Numbered from the stretch's first letter, positions 1-7,858 are shown. The stretch is DNA of 12,867 bases from DASPJR01 sp035628505 (GCA_035628505.1 DASPJR010000132.1:1-12867); one strand, 5' to 3'. Notes: generated by a model not told the origin, from the sequence alone. Made by a program: numbers and translations.

Positions 1-1
1 T

Positions 2-127
2 TGGGCGCATTTGCCGTACAACGTGCTCGGCCGCATCTCGAGCCGCATCGTCAACGAAGTGCGCGGCGTCAATCGCGTGGTTTACGACATCTCGCAGAAG
101 CCGCCTGCAACAATTGAGTGGGAGTAA
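2..127 (+). CDS. guaA: GMP synthase (glutamine-hydrolysing), C-terminal fragment
   Basis: This is the last 41 codons of a gene that begins before the window. The translation contains LGRISSRIVNEVRGVNRVVYD and ends ISQKPPATIEWE, which is the highly conserved C-terminal dimerisation-domain end of GMP synthase. GuaA converts XMP to GMP using ATP and glutamine-derived ammonia in the cytoplasm, the last step of guanine nucleotide synthesis. The stop is TAA at 125-127. The next start lies only 3 nt downstream, so guaA probably heads or belongs to the plus-strand operon that follows. The catalytic amidotransferase and ATP-pyrophosphatase domains lie outside the window and cannot be checked. Confidence 0.95.
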   Translation, partial: WAHLPYNVLGRISSRIVNEVRGVNRVVYDISQKPPATIEWE

Positions 128-130
128 CCG

Positions 131-391
131 ATGATTCGACCGGAGAAGTTTGCTAACGCGATGTACGCGTTTCAGTGCATTCTTATTCGGGCAAGATTCA
201 TGGCGTACACAAATGAGCCGCACGAACGAATTGCGGCAATTCTAGACACAGCAGAATATCTTCCACACTACTTTGTGTGTTCGGAAGACAAAACAGAAGA
301 GTTTGAAATGTGGCTCAAAGATACTGCTGAAAAATTTTCTGACGCTGCAATAATCGACAAGTTTTACGAAGCTAACCCCCGACCTTGTTGA
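131..391 (+). CDS. Small unknown protein, 86 aa
   Basis: I do not recognise a named family. The ATG sits 3 nt after the guaA stop and is preceded by GGGAG at 120-124, which overlaps the end of guaA, so translational coupling is likely. The protein is acidic and soluble. It has no signal peptide or membrane segment and looks helical, with a middle section ILDTAEYLPHYF and an acidic C-terminal half. Its base composition is visibly more AT-rich than that of its neighbours, which suggests a later arrival in the operon or relaxed codon use. Clean start and stop codons and tight packing on both sides argue that it is a real gene. Function unknown. Confidence 0.7.
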   Translation: MIRPEKFANAMYAFQCILIRARFMAYTNEPHERIAAILDTAEYLPHYFVCSEDKTEEFEMWLKDTAEKFSDAAIIDKFYEANPRPC

Positions 392-402
392 GTGGAGCGC
401 GC

Positions 403-957
403 ATGGCTGACTTCATCGAAACGTTTCTCGACGAAACCGCGCAGATTGCGAAAACGATCGACCGCAAGGCCATCGCCGGCGCGATCAGCGAACTCAAGGC
501 CCTCAAGGCGCGCGGTGGCCGGCTGTTTTTGATCGGCGTCGGCGGCAGCGCGGGGAACTGTTCCCACGCAGTGAATGATTTTCGGAAGATCTGCGGCATC
601 GAAAGCTACACGCCTAGCGACAACGTCAGCGAACTTACCGCGCGCATCAATGATGAAAGCTGGGAGATGTGCTACGCCAACTGGCTGAAGGGCTCGAAGC
701 TTTCGAAAAACGATGCCGTGATGTGCTTTAGCGTGGGCGGCGGAAGCGCGACGACATCGCTGAATCTGGTGCGCTCGATGGAGCTGGCCAGAGAAGTCGG
801 CGCGCCGATTTTATCGGTGGTCAGCCGCGATGGCGGCAAGGCCAAAGAACTTTCGACGGTCTGCATTCTCGTGCCGGTCGTCGCCAAAGAACGCATCACG
901 CCGCACGCCGAATCCTGGCAGGCCGTGGTGTGGCACCTGCTCGTGAACGCGATTTAA
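403..957 (+). CDS. SIS-domain sugar isomerase, GmhA-like (phosphoheptose isomerase family)
   Basis: A 184-aa single SIS-domain protein, the usual length for GmhA-type sedoheptulose-7-phosphate isomerases, which supply heptose for LPS or other glycans. The phosphosugar loop is visible as GVGGSAGNCSH (residues 45-55). A second loop, SVGGGSATTS (110-119), replaces the usual S-G-N-S type motif. Near the C-terminus ESWQAVVWH (170-178) matches the Glu/Gln...His arrangement around the GmhA active site. I chose ATG 403, preceded by AGTGGAG at 391-397; an upstream TTG at 385 is in frame but would overlap the preceding gene. The family assignment is firm. The exact substrate is not, because the second loop is altered and no other heptose gene is in view. 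Confidence 0.82.
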   Translation: MADFIETFLDETAQIAKTIDRKAIAGAISELKALKARGGRLFLIGVGGSAGNCSHAVNDFRKICGIESYTPSDNVSELTARINDESWEMCYANWLKGSKLSKNDAVMCFSVGGGSATTSLNLVRSMELAREVGAPILSVVSRDGGKAKELSTVCILVPVVAKERITPHAESWQAVVWHLLVNAI

Positions 958-962
958 CATCG

Positions 963-1721
963 ATGCGGCTTCTGATCTACACTGCCGAATCTCCCGCGGC
1001 TGACATCGCCCTGGAAGAAGCTCTTCACGTCGCACTCGAAGAAGGTCGCAGCGAAAACACCTGGCGCTTATGGCAGGCGAAAGCGCCCGCGGTGATTCTC
1101 GGCACGGGCCAGGAAGCCGCGCGCGAAGTGGAACTCGATGTCGCCACGCGTGAGAACGTCTCCGTCCTTCGGCGCCACTCAGGCGGTGGCGCCGTCGTGA
1201 TCGGACCGGGCGTGCTGAACTTTTCCGCCTTCTATCGCTTCGCAGACCTTCCGGGCTCGGAGACAATCAGGGGCGCGATGGCTGCGGCGCTCGCGCCCGT
1301 CCAGCGCTGGCTTAACACGGAGGGTGTTGAGAGCACGCTTGCCGGGCTTTCTGATCTGGCCGTCGTCTGCAGTTCTGGCGCATTGAAGAAAATCGGCGGC
1401 AATTCGCAGGCGCGTAAGAAACACAGCGTCGTCATTCACGGCACGCTGCTGGCCGACCCGGACTTCACGCGAATTTCGACGCTGCTGAAATTCCCATCCT
1501 CGGTTCCTGATTACCGCGCCGGCCGCGACCACCGTTCGTTTCTGACCAGCCTGCAGGAGCTGAACATCCCTCATGATTTTTCCAATTTTTCGAAAGGATT
1601 GTCCGGGGCGCTTTCATCTGGTATGAATATACAGGAGATGCCGCGCCAGGAAGAGCTATCGCACGCGGCGGAGTTGCTTAAGGAGAAGTACGGCACGGCC
1701 GGCTGGAACTTCCGGCGCTGA
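963..1721 (+). CDS. Lipoate-protein ligase A family protein
   Basis: A 252-aa protein of the biotin/lipoate A/B ligase fold. This family activates lipoate (or octanoate) with ATP and attaches it to a lysine of lipoyl domains in 2-oxoacid dehydrogenases or the glycine cleavage H protein. The signature RRHSGGGAV is at residues 70-78, followed by GPGVLNFS (81-88). The KKIGGNSQ segment (142-149) carries the expected catalytic lysine at 143, with HGTLL at 159-163. The C-terminal KYGTAGWNF matches the end of many LplA proteins. ATG 963 lies 5 nt after the previous stop with no clear SD, suggesting coupling; an in-frame GTG at 930 would overlap that gene. It could equally be an octanoyltransferase of the LipM/LipL kind, and sequence alone does not separate these. 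Confidence 0.88.
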   Translation: MRLLIYTAESPAADIALEEALHVALEEGRSENTWRLWQAKAPAVILGTGQEAAREVELDVATRENVSVLRRHSGGGAVVIGPGVLNFSAFYRFADLPGSETIRGAMAAALAPVQRWLNTEGVESTLAGLSDLAVVCSSGALKKIGGNSQARKKHSVVIHGTLLADPDFTRISTLLKFPSSVPDYRAGRDHRSFLTSLQELNIPHDFSNFSKGLSGALSSGMNIQEMPRQEELSHAAELLKEKYGTAGWNFRR

Positions 1722-1751
1722 AACGGAACGCGTGATCAAAAAGTTTAAAGC

Positions 1752-1769
1752 TGCGAAGGGTGCGAAGGA
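1752..1769 (+). repeat. Two-copy 9-bp tandem repeat, TGCGAAGGR
   Basis: TGCGAAGGG at 1752-1760 is followed directly by TGCGAAGGA at 1761-1769, just before the SD of the metallophosphoesterase. If translation began at GTG 1732 this would encode an AAKGAKDG-like stretch. The 9-bp period matches the unit length in the palindromic element at 12273-12421, although the unit sequence differs. Confidence 0.6.
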
Positions 1770-1770
1770 T

Positions 1771-1777
1771 GGAGGGG
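1771..1777 (+). promoter_or_regulatory. Strong ribosome binding site selecting TTG 1786
   Basis: GGAGGGG, a near-perfect Shine-Dalgarno sequence, lies 8 nt before TTG 1786. The competing GTG at 1732 has only weak purine sequence in front. This is the main reason for placing the metallophosphoesterase start at 1786. Confidence 0.6.
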
Positions 1778-1785
1778 ATCCTCGC

Positions 1786-2583
1786 TTGAACAAGACGGTG
1801 GTTCTGTCCGACCTGCACCTGGGCCGCGTGACAACCTACGCGCGCGCGCCCGAGGTCATTGAACCGCTCGTCGAAGGCTTCGACCGCGTTCTGCTCCTGG
1901 GCGACATCATCGATCACTGGTACACACGGCCGCAGCAGGTCCGCGAACTGGAGCAGCGCATCTTCAGCGTCTGCAAAAAAGCCGGCGTGCGCCAGGTGAT
2001 GTACTTCCGCGGCAACCACGACGCCTGCACGGAGACTGGCGAAGAGTTCGCGCTGATCGACGGGATACTTTACCTGCACGGCCATGCCGTCTACCACCGA
2101 CTGAAAGGTGACGGCTGTCCGGCGACGCGTATCAAGAATCTTAATTCAGAAAAATTCGGTTCGTTCCGGCTGGGCTCGCGGGTCGACCGTCACGTGTGGA
2201 CCGTAATCGACCGCGTGTACGGCAGCATTCCCATGGCGCTGCTTAGTCCCATCGCCTGGCCCTGGCCCGTAACGCAGCGCATCAAGGCGCTGGTGCAGGA
2301 GATCGCGCCTCACGGCGGTGTGCGCGGCGTGGTGCTTGGCCATTCTCACCGGCCGGGCGTGCGCAAGCTTGGCGATCTGACGCTTTTCAATCTCGGCGGC
2401 TGGATGAAAAACACGCGCGCGTACGGCTTCATCCGCGACCACGAGAAGATTAAACTCGTTCATGTCGAGAACCGCAGCCACACGCTCCGCTGGGGCCATG
2501 TGCTTCACGAAGGCGAACTCCAGACGCCGCTGATCGGTTCCAGATCCGGCGTGCTTGACGCTGTGGCCAAATCGTCCCGCTAG
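1786..2583 (+). CDS. Calcineurin-like metallophosphoesterase (LpxH-like)
   Basis: A 265-aa cytoplasmic metallophosphoesterase with all family motifs, numbered from the chosen start: DLHLG (D9, H11), GDIID (D40, D43), GNHD (N77, H78), an HGH pair (98-100) and GHSH (H186, H188). These residues form the two-metal centre that hydrolyses phosphoester or pyrophosphate bonds. The best-known relatives are UDP-2,3-diacylglucosamine hydrolases of lipid A synthesis, but the substrate here is not determined. I prefer TTG 1786 because a strong SD, GGAGGGG at 1771-1777, lies 8 nt upstream and the family usually begins a few residues before D-x-H. A GTG at 1732 would add 18 residues encoded partly by a 9-bp tandem repeat. 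It is followed 14 nt later by the pterin-binding gene. Confidence 0.88.
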   Translation: MNKTVVLSDLHLGRVTTYARAPEVIEPLVEGFDRVLLLGDIIDHWYTRPQQVRELEQRIFSVCKKAGVRQVMYFRGNHDACTETGEEFALIDGILYLHGHAVYHRLKGDGCPATRIKNLNSEKFGSFRLGSRVDRHVWTVIDRVYGSIPMALLSPIAWPWPVTQRIKALVQEIAPHGGVRGVVLGHSHRPGVRKLGDLTLFNLGGWMKNTRAYGFIRDHEKIKLVHVENRSHTLRWGHVLHEGELQTPLIGSRSGVLDAVAKSSR

Positions 2584-2597
2584 AAAGCTCGCCGCGC

Positions 2598-3407
2598 ATG
2601 TCTGACTTCCTGCTGATCGGCGAACGGCTCAATACGCACCGGGAAAGTTTTCAGAAGATCGTTGCGGCGCGCGACAAGAAAGCGCTGCTGCGCGAAGTCC
2701 GCAGGCAGCAGCGTGCAGGCGCGACGCATCTGGATGTGAATACGAGCGCGAGCAAAGATACCGAAGCGGCGGAAATGCTTTTCGTGATCGAAACCATTCT
2801 GCCGGCGCTACGTCCCGACGTCGGCATTGTCATCGATTCAGCGTCGCCCGAATGCCTGGTGCAGACGCTCGACAAACTCGCCGGCCGCACTGGCACAATT
2901 ATCAACGCCATTTCGCATGACGAAATTCGCGCGCAGAATGTTCTCGAACTGGCGGCTAAACATCAGTGCGGCGTTATTGCGGTGCTCTCGTCGCCAGCCG
3001 GCGCGCCGCGCAGTGCGGATGAGCGTATCAACCTCGCTGTGCAGGCGCACGCGAAGATGACTTCCGCCGGAATTCTCGAGGAGAAGCAGTTCCTCGATCC
3101 GCAGGTGCTGCCGCTTGCGTTCGATCCCCATCAGCCGCGCGCCGTGCTGGAGACAATCATGGAACTTCGCCGCCGCTGGCCGTCGGTACGAACGCTCGCG
3201 GGGCTTTCAAACATCTCGTTTAACATGCCCAACCGGCGATTGCTCAACCGGACGTTCCTGGCGATGCTGCTGGCCAGTGGGATCAATGGCCTCATCGTGG
3301 ATCCGTGCGACAAGCTGCTGCGCAAAACACTGCTCGCGTCCCGCGCGCTGCTCGGGCAGGACGATTTTTTAACGAGTTATTTATCTGAAATCACACCGGA
3401 CGGTTGA
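2598..3407 (+). CDS. Pterin-binding-domain protein, methyltetrahydrofolate methyltransferase-like
   Basis: A 269-aa protein resembling the pterin-binding TIM barrel shared by dihydropteroate synthase, MetH and corrinoid:methyltetrahydrofolate methyltransferases (AcsE). Visible landmarks are IGERLN (7-12), LDVN (45-48), VIDS (78-81), INAIS (102-106), LDPQVLPL (166-173) and GLSNISFNMPNRRLLNRTFL, ending in GLIVDP. D80, N103 and D167 line up with the pterin-binding Asp/Asn/Asp set of AcsE. It is about the length of AcsE, so it is a stand-alone module lacking the B12 and activation domains of MetH. No corrinoid protein, CO dehydrogenase or acetyl-CoA synthase gene is in the window. It may transfer methyl groups from methyl-THF to an unlinked partner; that is inference. 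The start is ATG 2598 with only a weak purine stretch upstream. Confidence 0.82.
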   Translation: MSDFLLIGERLNTHRESFQKIVAARDKKALLREVRRQQRAGATHLDVNTSASKDTEAAEMLFVIETILPALRPDVGIVIDSASPECLVQTLDKLAGRTGTIINAISHDEIRAQNVLELAAKHQCGVIAVLSSPAGAPRSADERINLAVQAHAKMTSAGILEEKQFLDPQVLPLAFDPHQPRAVLETIMELRRRWPSVRTLAGLSNISFNMPNRRLLNRTFLAMLLASGINGLIVDPCDKLLRKTLLASRALLGQDDFLTSYLSEITPDG

Positions 3408-3443
3408 TCCTGGGCGGCTCAGGCCAATCCGAATTCTGGTTCT

Positions 3444-3457
3444 CCGCCTCTTGGCGG
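3444..3457. terminator. Small hairpin between convergent genes, weak terminator candidate
   Basis: CCGCC (3444-3448) and GGCGG (3453-3457) form a 5-bp stem with a TCTT loop in the 64-bp gap between the pterin-binding gene and the convergent ptsI. Neither side has a good T tract, so an intrinsic terminator is only possible, not shown. Confidence 0.25.
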
Positions 3458-3471
3458 TTCAGTGAAAGCCG

Positions 3472-5223
3472 TTAAACCGCGCCAAACTTCTCGCCGCCGG
3501 GGAGGTCTTCGCCGAGGCGGCCGCGCAGGTAGTCAAGAATCGCGGGCGTGTCGGTGAGCGTCCGGACGTGCGCGGCGATCTGCTTGCACTTTTCGTAGCT
3601 GACGTTGCGGATGATCTTCTTGATCTCGGGGATCGACGGAGGCGAGATCGAAATTTCAGTCAGACCCAGCCCGAGCAGCAGCGACGTGAAGATTGGATCG
3701 CCGGCCATTTCGCCGCACATGCTCACCGGAATTTTCGCCACTCGCGCAGCTTCGATCGTGAGGAAAATCAGGTCGAGCACCGCCGGGTTGGCCGCGCTGT
3801 ATAGATTGGCGACCAGCTCGTTTCCGCGGTCGACGGCCAGCGTGTATTGCGTCAGATCGTTCGTTCCGATCGAAAAGAAATCCGCTTCCTTTGCCAGATC
3901 CGTGGCTCGCAGCGCCGCCGACGGCACCTCGATCATGATGCCGACTTCGATTTTGGCATCAAACGGCTGGTTCTCGCGTTTGAGCTCCTGCTTGGTCTCA
4001 TCGATGATCCGCTTGGCCCAGCGCAGTTCTTCGATTGCCGTGATCATCGGCAGCATCAAGCGTACTTTGCCGAGCGCCGAGGCGCGGAGGATCGCGCGCA
4101 CCTGCGTGCGGAATGTTTCGGGATATTTCATCGACACGCGGATGCTGCGCAGTCCCAGGAACGGGTTGCGTTCATGAAACGCGTGCGTCGAAATTACTTT
4201 GTCGGCGCCGAGGTCCAGCGAGCGGATCACCAGCGGCCGGCCGCCCAGGCGCGTAATGCAGCTCTGATAGGCCTCAAAATGCACGTTTTCATCCGGCATG
4301 ATGCCGCTGGTCAGGTACAGGAACTCGGTACGGAACAGCCCGACGCCTGCAGCGCCATGTGTAACGGCGCTATTGACTTCGTCGGGAAATTCGATGTTCG
4401 CATGCACGCGGATTTCGCGGCCGTCGGACGTAACGGCGGGCAGATCCTTTTCCTTGATCAGGGTCTGCTCGAAGGTCTGGAATTCCTGCTGCAGCTTGCG
4501 GTAGCGCGCCAGCGTGCGCTCGTCCGGGCGCAGGATGACGATGCCGCGATTGCCGTCGATGATGATGGTTTCGCCGCCGGAAATGTCGGTGGAGATGGAT
4601 TCCAATCCGACCACGGCCGGCATTTCAAACGCGCGCGCGAGAATGGCGGTGTGGCTCGTGCGGCCGCCGACGTCGATCGCGAAGGCCTTCACCTTTGTGC
4701 GGTCCAGCGACGCAGTCTGCGAGGGGCCCAGGTCATGAGCGATCAACGCGACCGGCTTGTCCAGATGGCCCACGCCGCCATGCTGCGCGCCAACGAGGAC
4801 TTTCAGCAGGCGTTTCTGCAGATCGTAAATGTCTGAATCGCGGTGCGCCAGCATCTGATCGCCCAGACCGGCAAGGCGCTTGGCGATAATCTTCAACGTG
4901 GTTGCAACGGCGTGCTCGGCGCTGTAGCGCTCGTTCCTGATCTTTTCAATGATTTTCTGGCGCAGCGACTCGTCTTTAAGAAGCTGCGTTTGAACCATCA
5001 GGATCGCACCGAGGCTGTTTCCGAGCTGATCCTCGGTCTGCTTCCGGATTTTATCGATATCCTCGATGACCTGGCGCGTGGCATCCTCAAAGCGCCTCAG
5101 TTCAGCCTCGACCTGTTCAGGTTCCACAAACTGATGTGGGATCCGAACTTCTTCGCTGTGCTGAAGAAAGGCCTCTCCGATGTAGACACCGGGCGAGACC
5201 GGGATGCCTTTTAATATTTCCAT
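3472..5223 (-). CDS. ptsI: Phosphoenolpyruvate-protein phosphotransferase (PTS enzyme I)
   Basis: A 583-aa full-length enzyme I, close to the 575-aa E. coli protein. It takes phosphate from PEP onto a histidine and passes it to HPr in the cytoplasm. The N-terminal domain (about 1-230) carries GGRTSHTAILAR with the phosphorylated histidine at 191. The C-terminal PEP-binding barrel has GVGLFRTEFLY (293-303), the arginine of LVIRSLD (334), GIMIEVPSAA (428-437), SIGTNDLTQY (451-460) and CGEMAGD with the active cysteine at 503. All key residues are present. The start is ATG 5223, with no clear SD. It lies 52 nt after pckA on the same strand and is probably co-transcribed. No HPr, HPr kinase or EII gene is in the window, so whether it drives sugar uptake or a regulatory phosphorelay is open. 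Confidence 0.96.
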   Translation of the reverse strand: MEILKGIPVSPGVYIGEAFLQHSEEVRIPHQFVEPEQVEAELRRFEDATRQVIEDIDKIRKQTEDQLGNSLGAILMVQTQLLKDESLRQKIIEKIRNERYSAEHAVATTLKIIAKRLAGLGDQMLAHRDSDIYDLQKRLLKVLVGAQHGGVGHLDKPVALIAHDLGPSQTASLDRTKVKAFAIDVGGRTSHTAILARAFEMPAVVGLESISTDISGGETIIIDGNRGIVILRPDERTLARYRKLQQEFQTFEQTLIKEKDLPAVTSDGREIRVHANIEFPDEVNSAVTHGAAGVGLFRTEFLYLTSGIMPDENVHFEAYQSCITRLGGRPLVIRSLDLGADKVISTHAFHERNPFLGLRSIRVSMKYPETFRTQVRAILRASALGKVRLMLPMITAIEELRWAKRIIDETKQELKRENQPFDAKIEVGIMIEVPSAALRATDLAKEADFFSIGTNDLTQYTLAVDRGNELVANLYSAANPAVLDLIFLTIEAARVAKIPVSMCGEMAGDPIFTSLLLGLGLTEISISPPSIPEIKKIIRNVSYEKCKQIAAHVRTLTDTPAILDYLRGRLGEDLPGGEKFGAV

Positions 5224-5275
5224 AGGGTTGATTTAACCACAACAGTCCCGAAAACAAGTGACGAGCAGCTTGGCT

Positions 5276-6877
5276 TCAGCGCGGACCGGCGGCGGCGACC
5301 TCCCCTGAAACGCTTGCGGCATACTGCTCAAAGTTTTTCTTAAACTGCGCAGCCAGTTCCTGCGCCTTCTTGTCGTATGCCGCCTTGTCCGGCCACGTCT
5401 CGCGGGGAACCAGCATCGCGGACGGCACGCCCTCGCACGAATTGGGAATCTGCAGACCGAAGACCGGTTCTGTCGTGTATTCCACCTTGTCGAGCTTGCC
5501 ATCCAGTGCAGCATTGAGCAGTGCGCGGGTGTGGCTGATCTTCATGCGCTTGCCCACGCCGAAGGGTCCGCCGGTCCAGCCGGTGTTCACCAGCCAGCAT
5601 TTGCATTTGTGCTGATCGATCTTTTTGCCCAGCAGCTCGGCGTAAACGCGCGGTGGCAACACCATGAACGGCGCGCCAAAACAGGTGCTGAACGTCGCTT
5701 CCGGATCCTTGCCCAAGCCGATCTCGGTTCCGGCCAGCTTCGCCGAGTAGCCGCTGATGAAGTGATACATCGTCTGCTGCGCCGTAAGCCGTGAAATCGG
5801 CGGCAGCACGCCGCTGGCGTCGCAGGTGAGCAGAACGATGTTCTCCGCGTGGCCGCCAACCGATGGCCGCGCGGAGTATGAAATCAGCGCCAGCGGATAG
5901 GCGGCGCGCGTGTTCTCGGTGATGCTGGCGCTGTCCAGATCGAGCTTGCGTGTCAGCGGATCCATGACGACGTTTTCGAGAATAGTTCCAAAGGCCTGCG
6001 TGCGTGCGAAAATCTCCGGCTCTTCTTCGGCGTTAAGGCGGATTACTTTCGCGTAGCAGCCGCCTTCGTAGTTGAATACGCCCTTGTCGCTCCAGCCGTG
6101 TTCGTCGTCACCGATCAGCTTGCGCGAGGGATCGGCCGACAGCGTCGTCTTGCCCGTTCCTGAAAGTCCGAAGAAGACGGCCGTATCGCCGCGGCTGCCG
6201 ATATTTGCTGAGCAGTGCATCGACATGATGCCTTTCCGGGGCATCAGGTAATTGAGGATCGAGAAAACTGCCTTTTTGATTTCGCCGGCGTAAGCCGTAC
6301 CGCCGATCAGGATCATCTTGCGCGAGAGATGAATAATAATGAACGCGTCGCTACGCGTGAAATCCAGATGCGGCACGGCGTGGAAATTCGGCGCATGCAG
6401 GATAGTGATCTCTGGAACGTGATCGTCGAAGTTCTCGTTGTCAGGACGGATAAACATCGTCCGCGCGAACAACGCGTGCAGAGCAGTTCCCGTGATGACG
6501 CGCAGGGGAACGTGGTGCTCCGGATCGGCTCCGGCGTAGCAGTCCTGCACGAACACGTCCTTATGCTGAAAAAACGCGCTCATCCGCGCGACCAGCGTCG
6601 AGAACGCCGTTTCACTGATGGGCTTGTTCGTTTTCCCCCACCAGACATTCGCGGAACTGCCGGGTTCTTCGACAACAAAACGGTCAGCGACCGCTCGGCC
6701 GGTGTGCTTGCCGGTATTGATCACGATCGGACCGCGAAACGCGATATGCCCTTCGCCGCGCTGAATCGCTTCTTCGTAAAGAACGGGCGTCGGCAGGTTA
6801 TAGTAAACCGACTTTGGAAAGGTAATGCCGATCGTTTCTAGCTGGGGAAGGCTGGGGTAGATTCCGGGGGCTGGCAT
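5276..6877 (-). CDS. pckA: Phosphoenolpyruvate carboxykinase (ATP)
   Basis: A 533-aa full-length ATP-dependent PEP carboxykinase, which interconverts oxaloacetate plus ATP with PEP, CO2 and ADP, the first committed step of gluconeogenesis from C4 acids. Visible motifs are TGKHTGR (55-61, substrate arginine), YAGEIKK (196-202, Mn-binding lysine region), MHCSAN (H221), the kinase loop GLSGTGKT (237-244), IGDDEHGW with the metal-binding aspartate at about 257-258, and ENTRAAYPL (R324). All match the E. coli catalytic set. The ATG at 6877 is preceded by GAGGAA at 6880-6885. It lies 39 nt after the usp gene and 52 nt before ptsI, pairing a PEP producer with a PEP consumer. Confidence 0.97.
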   Translation of the reverse strand: MPAPGIYPSLPQLETIGITFPKSVYYNLPTPVLYEEAIQRGEGHIAFRGPIVINTGKHTGRAVADRFVVEEPGSSANVWWGKTNKPISETAFSTLVARMSAFFQHKDVFVQDCYAGADPEHHVPLRVITGTALHALFARTMFIRPDNENFDDHVPEITILHAPNFHAVPHLDFTRSDAFIIIHLSRKMILIGGTAYAGEIKKAVFSILNYLMPRKGIMSMHCSANIGSRGDTAVFFGLSGTGKTTLSADPSRKLIGDDEHGWSDKGVFNYEGGCYAKVIRLNAEEEPEIFARTQAFGTILENVVMDPLTRKLDLDSASITENTRAAYPLALISYSARPSVGGHAENIVLLTCDASGVLPPISRLTAQQTMYHFISGYSAKLAGTEIGLGKDPEATFSTCFGAPFMVLPPRVYAELLGKKIDQHKCKCWLVNTGWTGGPFGVGKRMKISHTRALLNAALDGKLDKVEYTTEPVFGLQIPNSCEGVPSAMLVPRETWPDKAAYDKKAQELAAQFKKNFEQYAASVSGEVAAAGPR

Positions 6878-6916
6878 GATTCCTCGTCGATGTTCCTGCG
6901 TCTAGGCATGTATTCT

Positions 6917-7858
6917 CTAGCCATGCTGCTCAGGATGCTTGCTCATTTCAGCATAAAGCGGTTCGTAGTGCGCTGAGGCCTTTACTGCCAGAACCGGCAT
7001 TGTGGCGCGGTGAACGACCTTGCTTGAAATGCCGCCGATCAGCAGCGCTCCCAGTCGTGAACGGCCGTGTGTGCCGACAACCAGCAGGTCCGCCCCAACA
7101 CGCTCGGCAAAGCTGAGGATCGTGGGAGCCGTAGGGCCTTCTTCGATTGTGACATCGATTGCAATGCCGCAGTCTTTGTACGGCTCGATGAACTTTTCCA
7201 TCTCCGCCTTCTGGATGGACATCACGTGGTCGAAGGCGCTCTGGTAGGCCATGCCCGCCTCGATGTAGATTATCGGGATTTCAAAGACGTGAATCAGCTT
7301 CACTGCCTTCACTTTGTCCTTCACCGCCAGGTCCAGCGCGCGCTCCAGCGCCTGTCGCGAAGTATCCGAGAAATCAACTGCGCACGCGATCGTATAGAAA
7401 TCCGGATTCTTCGGCGGGCGCACGACCAGCACCGATGCCGGTGACTGGCGCAGCACGCGGTCAGCGACGCTGCCAAGCAGGATGCGATCGATCCCTTTTC
7501 GGCCGTGGCTGCCAATGACAACCAGGTCCGGCCGCAGCGACTTCACGGCGCTTGATATAGCCGTGTAGCCGTGGCCTTTGACGACCTGGACTTCCACCGG
7601 AACCTCTGGATTGGGTCCCAGGTGTGCCAGTTCGGCCTGCACCTTTGCCCGCGCCTCCAGCTCGATGCGGCGCGCCATTTCTTCGACGACGAAATCGTAG
7701 CGCCGGTCCCAGATTTCCACGGCATGCAGCACAACCAGTTTGGCGCCATAAGCCTGTGCGACTTCGGCGGCGGTCATCAGCACGTGCGGCGTCAAGGACG
7801 AGAGATCAATGGCGCACAACACTGTTTTAACAGCAGGAGCAAGGTCTTGGGTTGGCAT
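6917..7858 (-). CDS. Tandem universal stress protein (two UspA domains)
   Basis: A 313-aa protein with two UspA folds, about residues 10-147 and 153-294. Each begins with the beta strand and Asp typical of the family (VLCAID and IACAVD). The ATP-binding pattern G-2x-G-9x-G-S/T is intact in the first domain (GSHG at 116-119, GS at 129-130). In the second it reads GTHG (262-265) then GG at 275-276, so the Ser/Thr is lost. Such proteins are cytoplasmic and often bind nucleotides under starvation or stress; no specific role can be read here. The frame stays open upstream to 7981, but I chose ATG 7858 because the upstream extension would overlap the preceding gene. It sits between a secreted coiled-coil protein gene and pckA. 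Confidence 0.92.
   Translation of the reverse strand: MPTQDLAPAVKTVLCAIDLSSLTPHVLMTAAEVAQAYGAKLVVLHAVEIWDRRYDFVVEEMARRIELEARAKVQAELAHLGPNPEVPVEVQVVKGHGYTAISSAVKSLRPDLVVIGSHGRKGIDRILLGSVADRVLRQSPASVLVVRPPKNPDFYTIACAVDFSDTSRQALERALDLAVKDKVKAVKLIHVFEIPIIYIEAGMAYQSAFDHVMSIQKAEMEKFIEPYKDCGIAIDVTIEEGPTAPTILSFAERVGADLLVVGTHGRSRLGALLIGGISSKVVHRATMPVLAVKASAHYEPLYAEMSKHPEQHG

Noticed and set aside
811..1266. Minus-strand frame of 151 codons across the SIS/lplA junction
   Set aside because: Arg/Ser-rich shadow antisense to two well-supported genes.
3847..4836. Long plus-strand open frame (329 codons) within 3472-5223
   Set aside because: It lies wholly antisense to ptsI, whose motifs are all intact; the translation is Arg/Asp/His-rich and looks like a GC-driven shadow.
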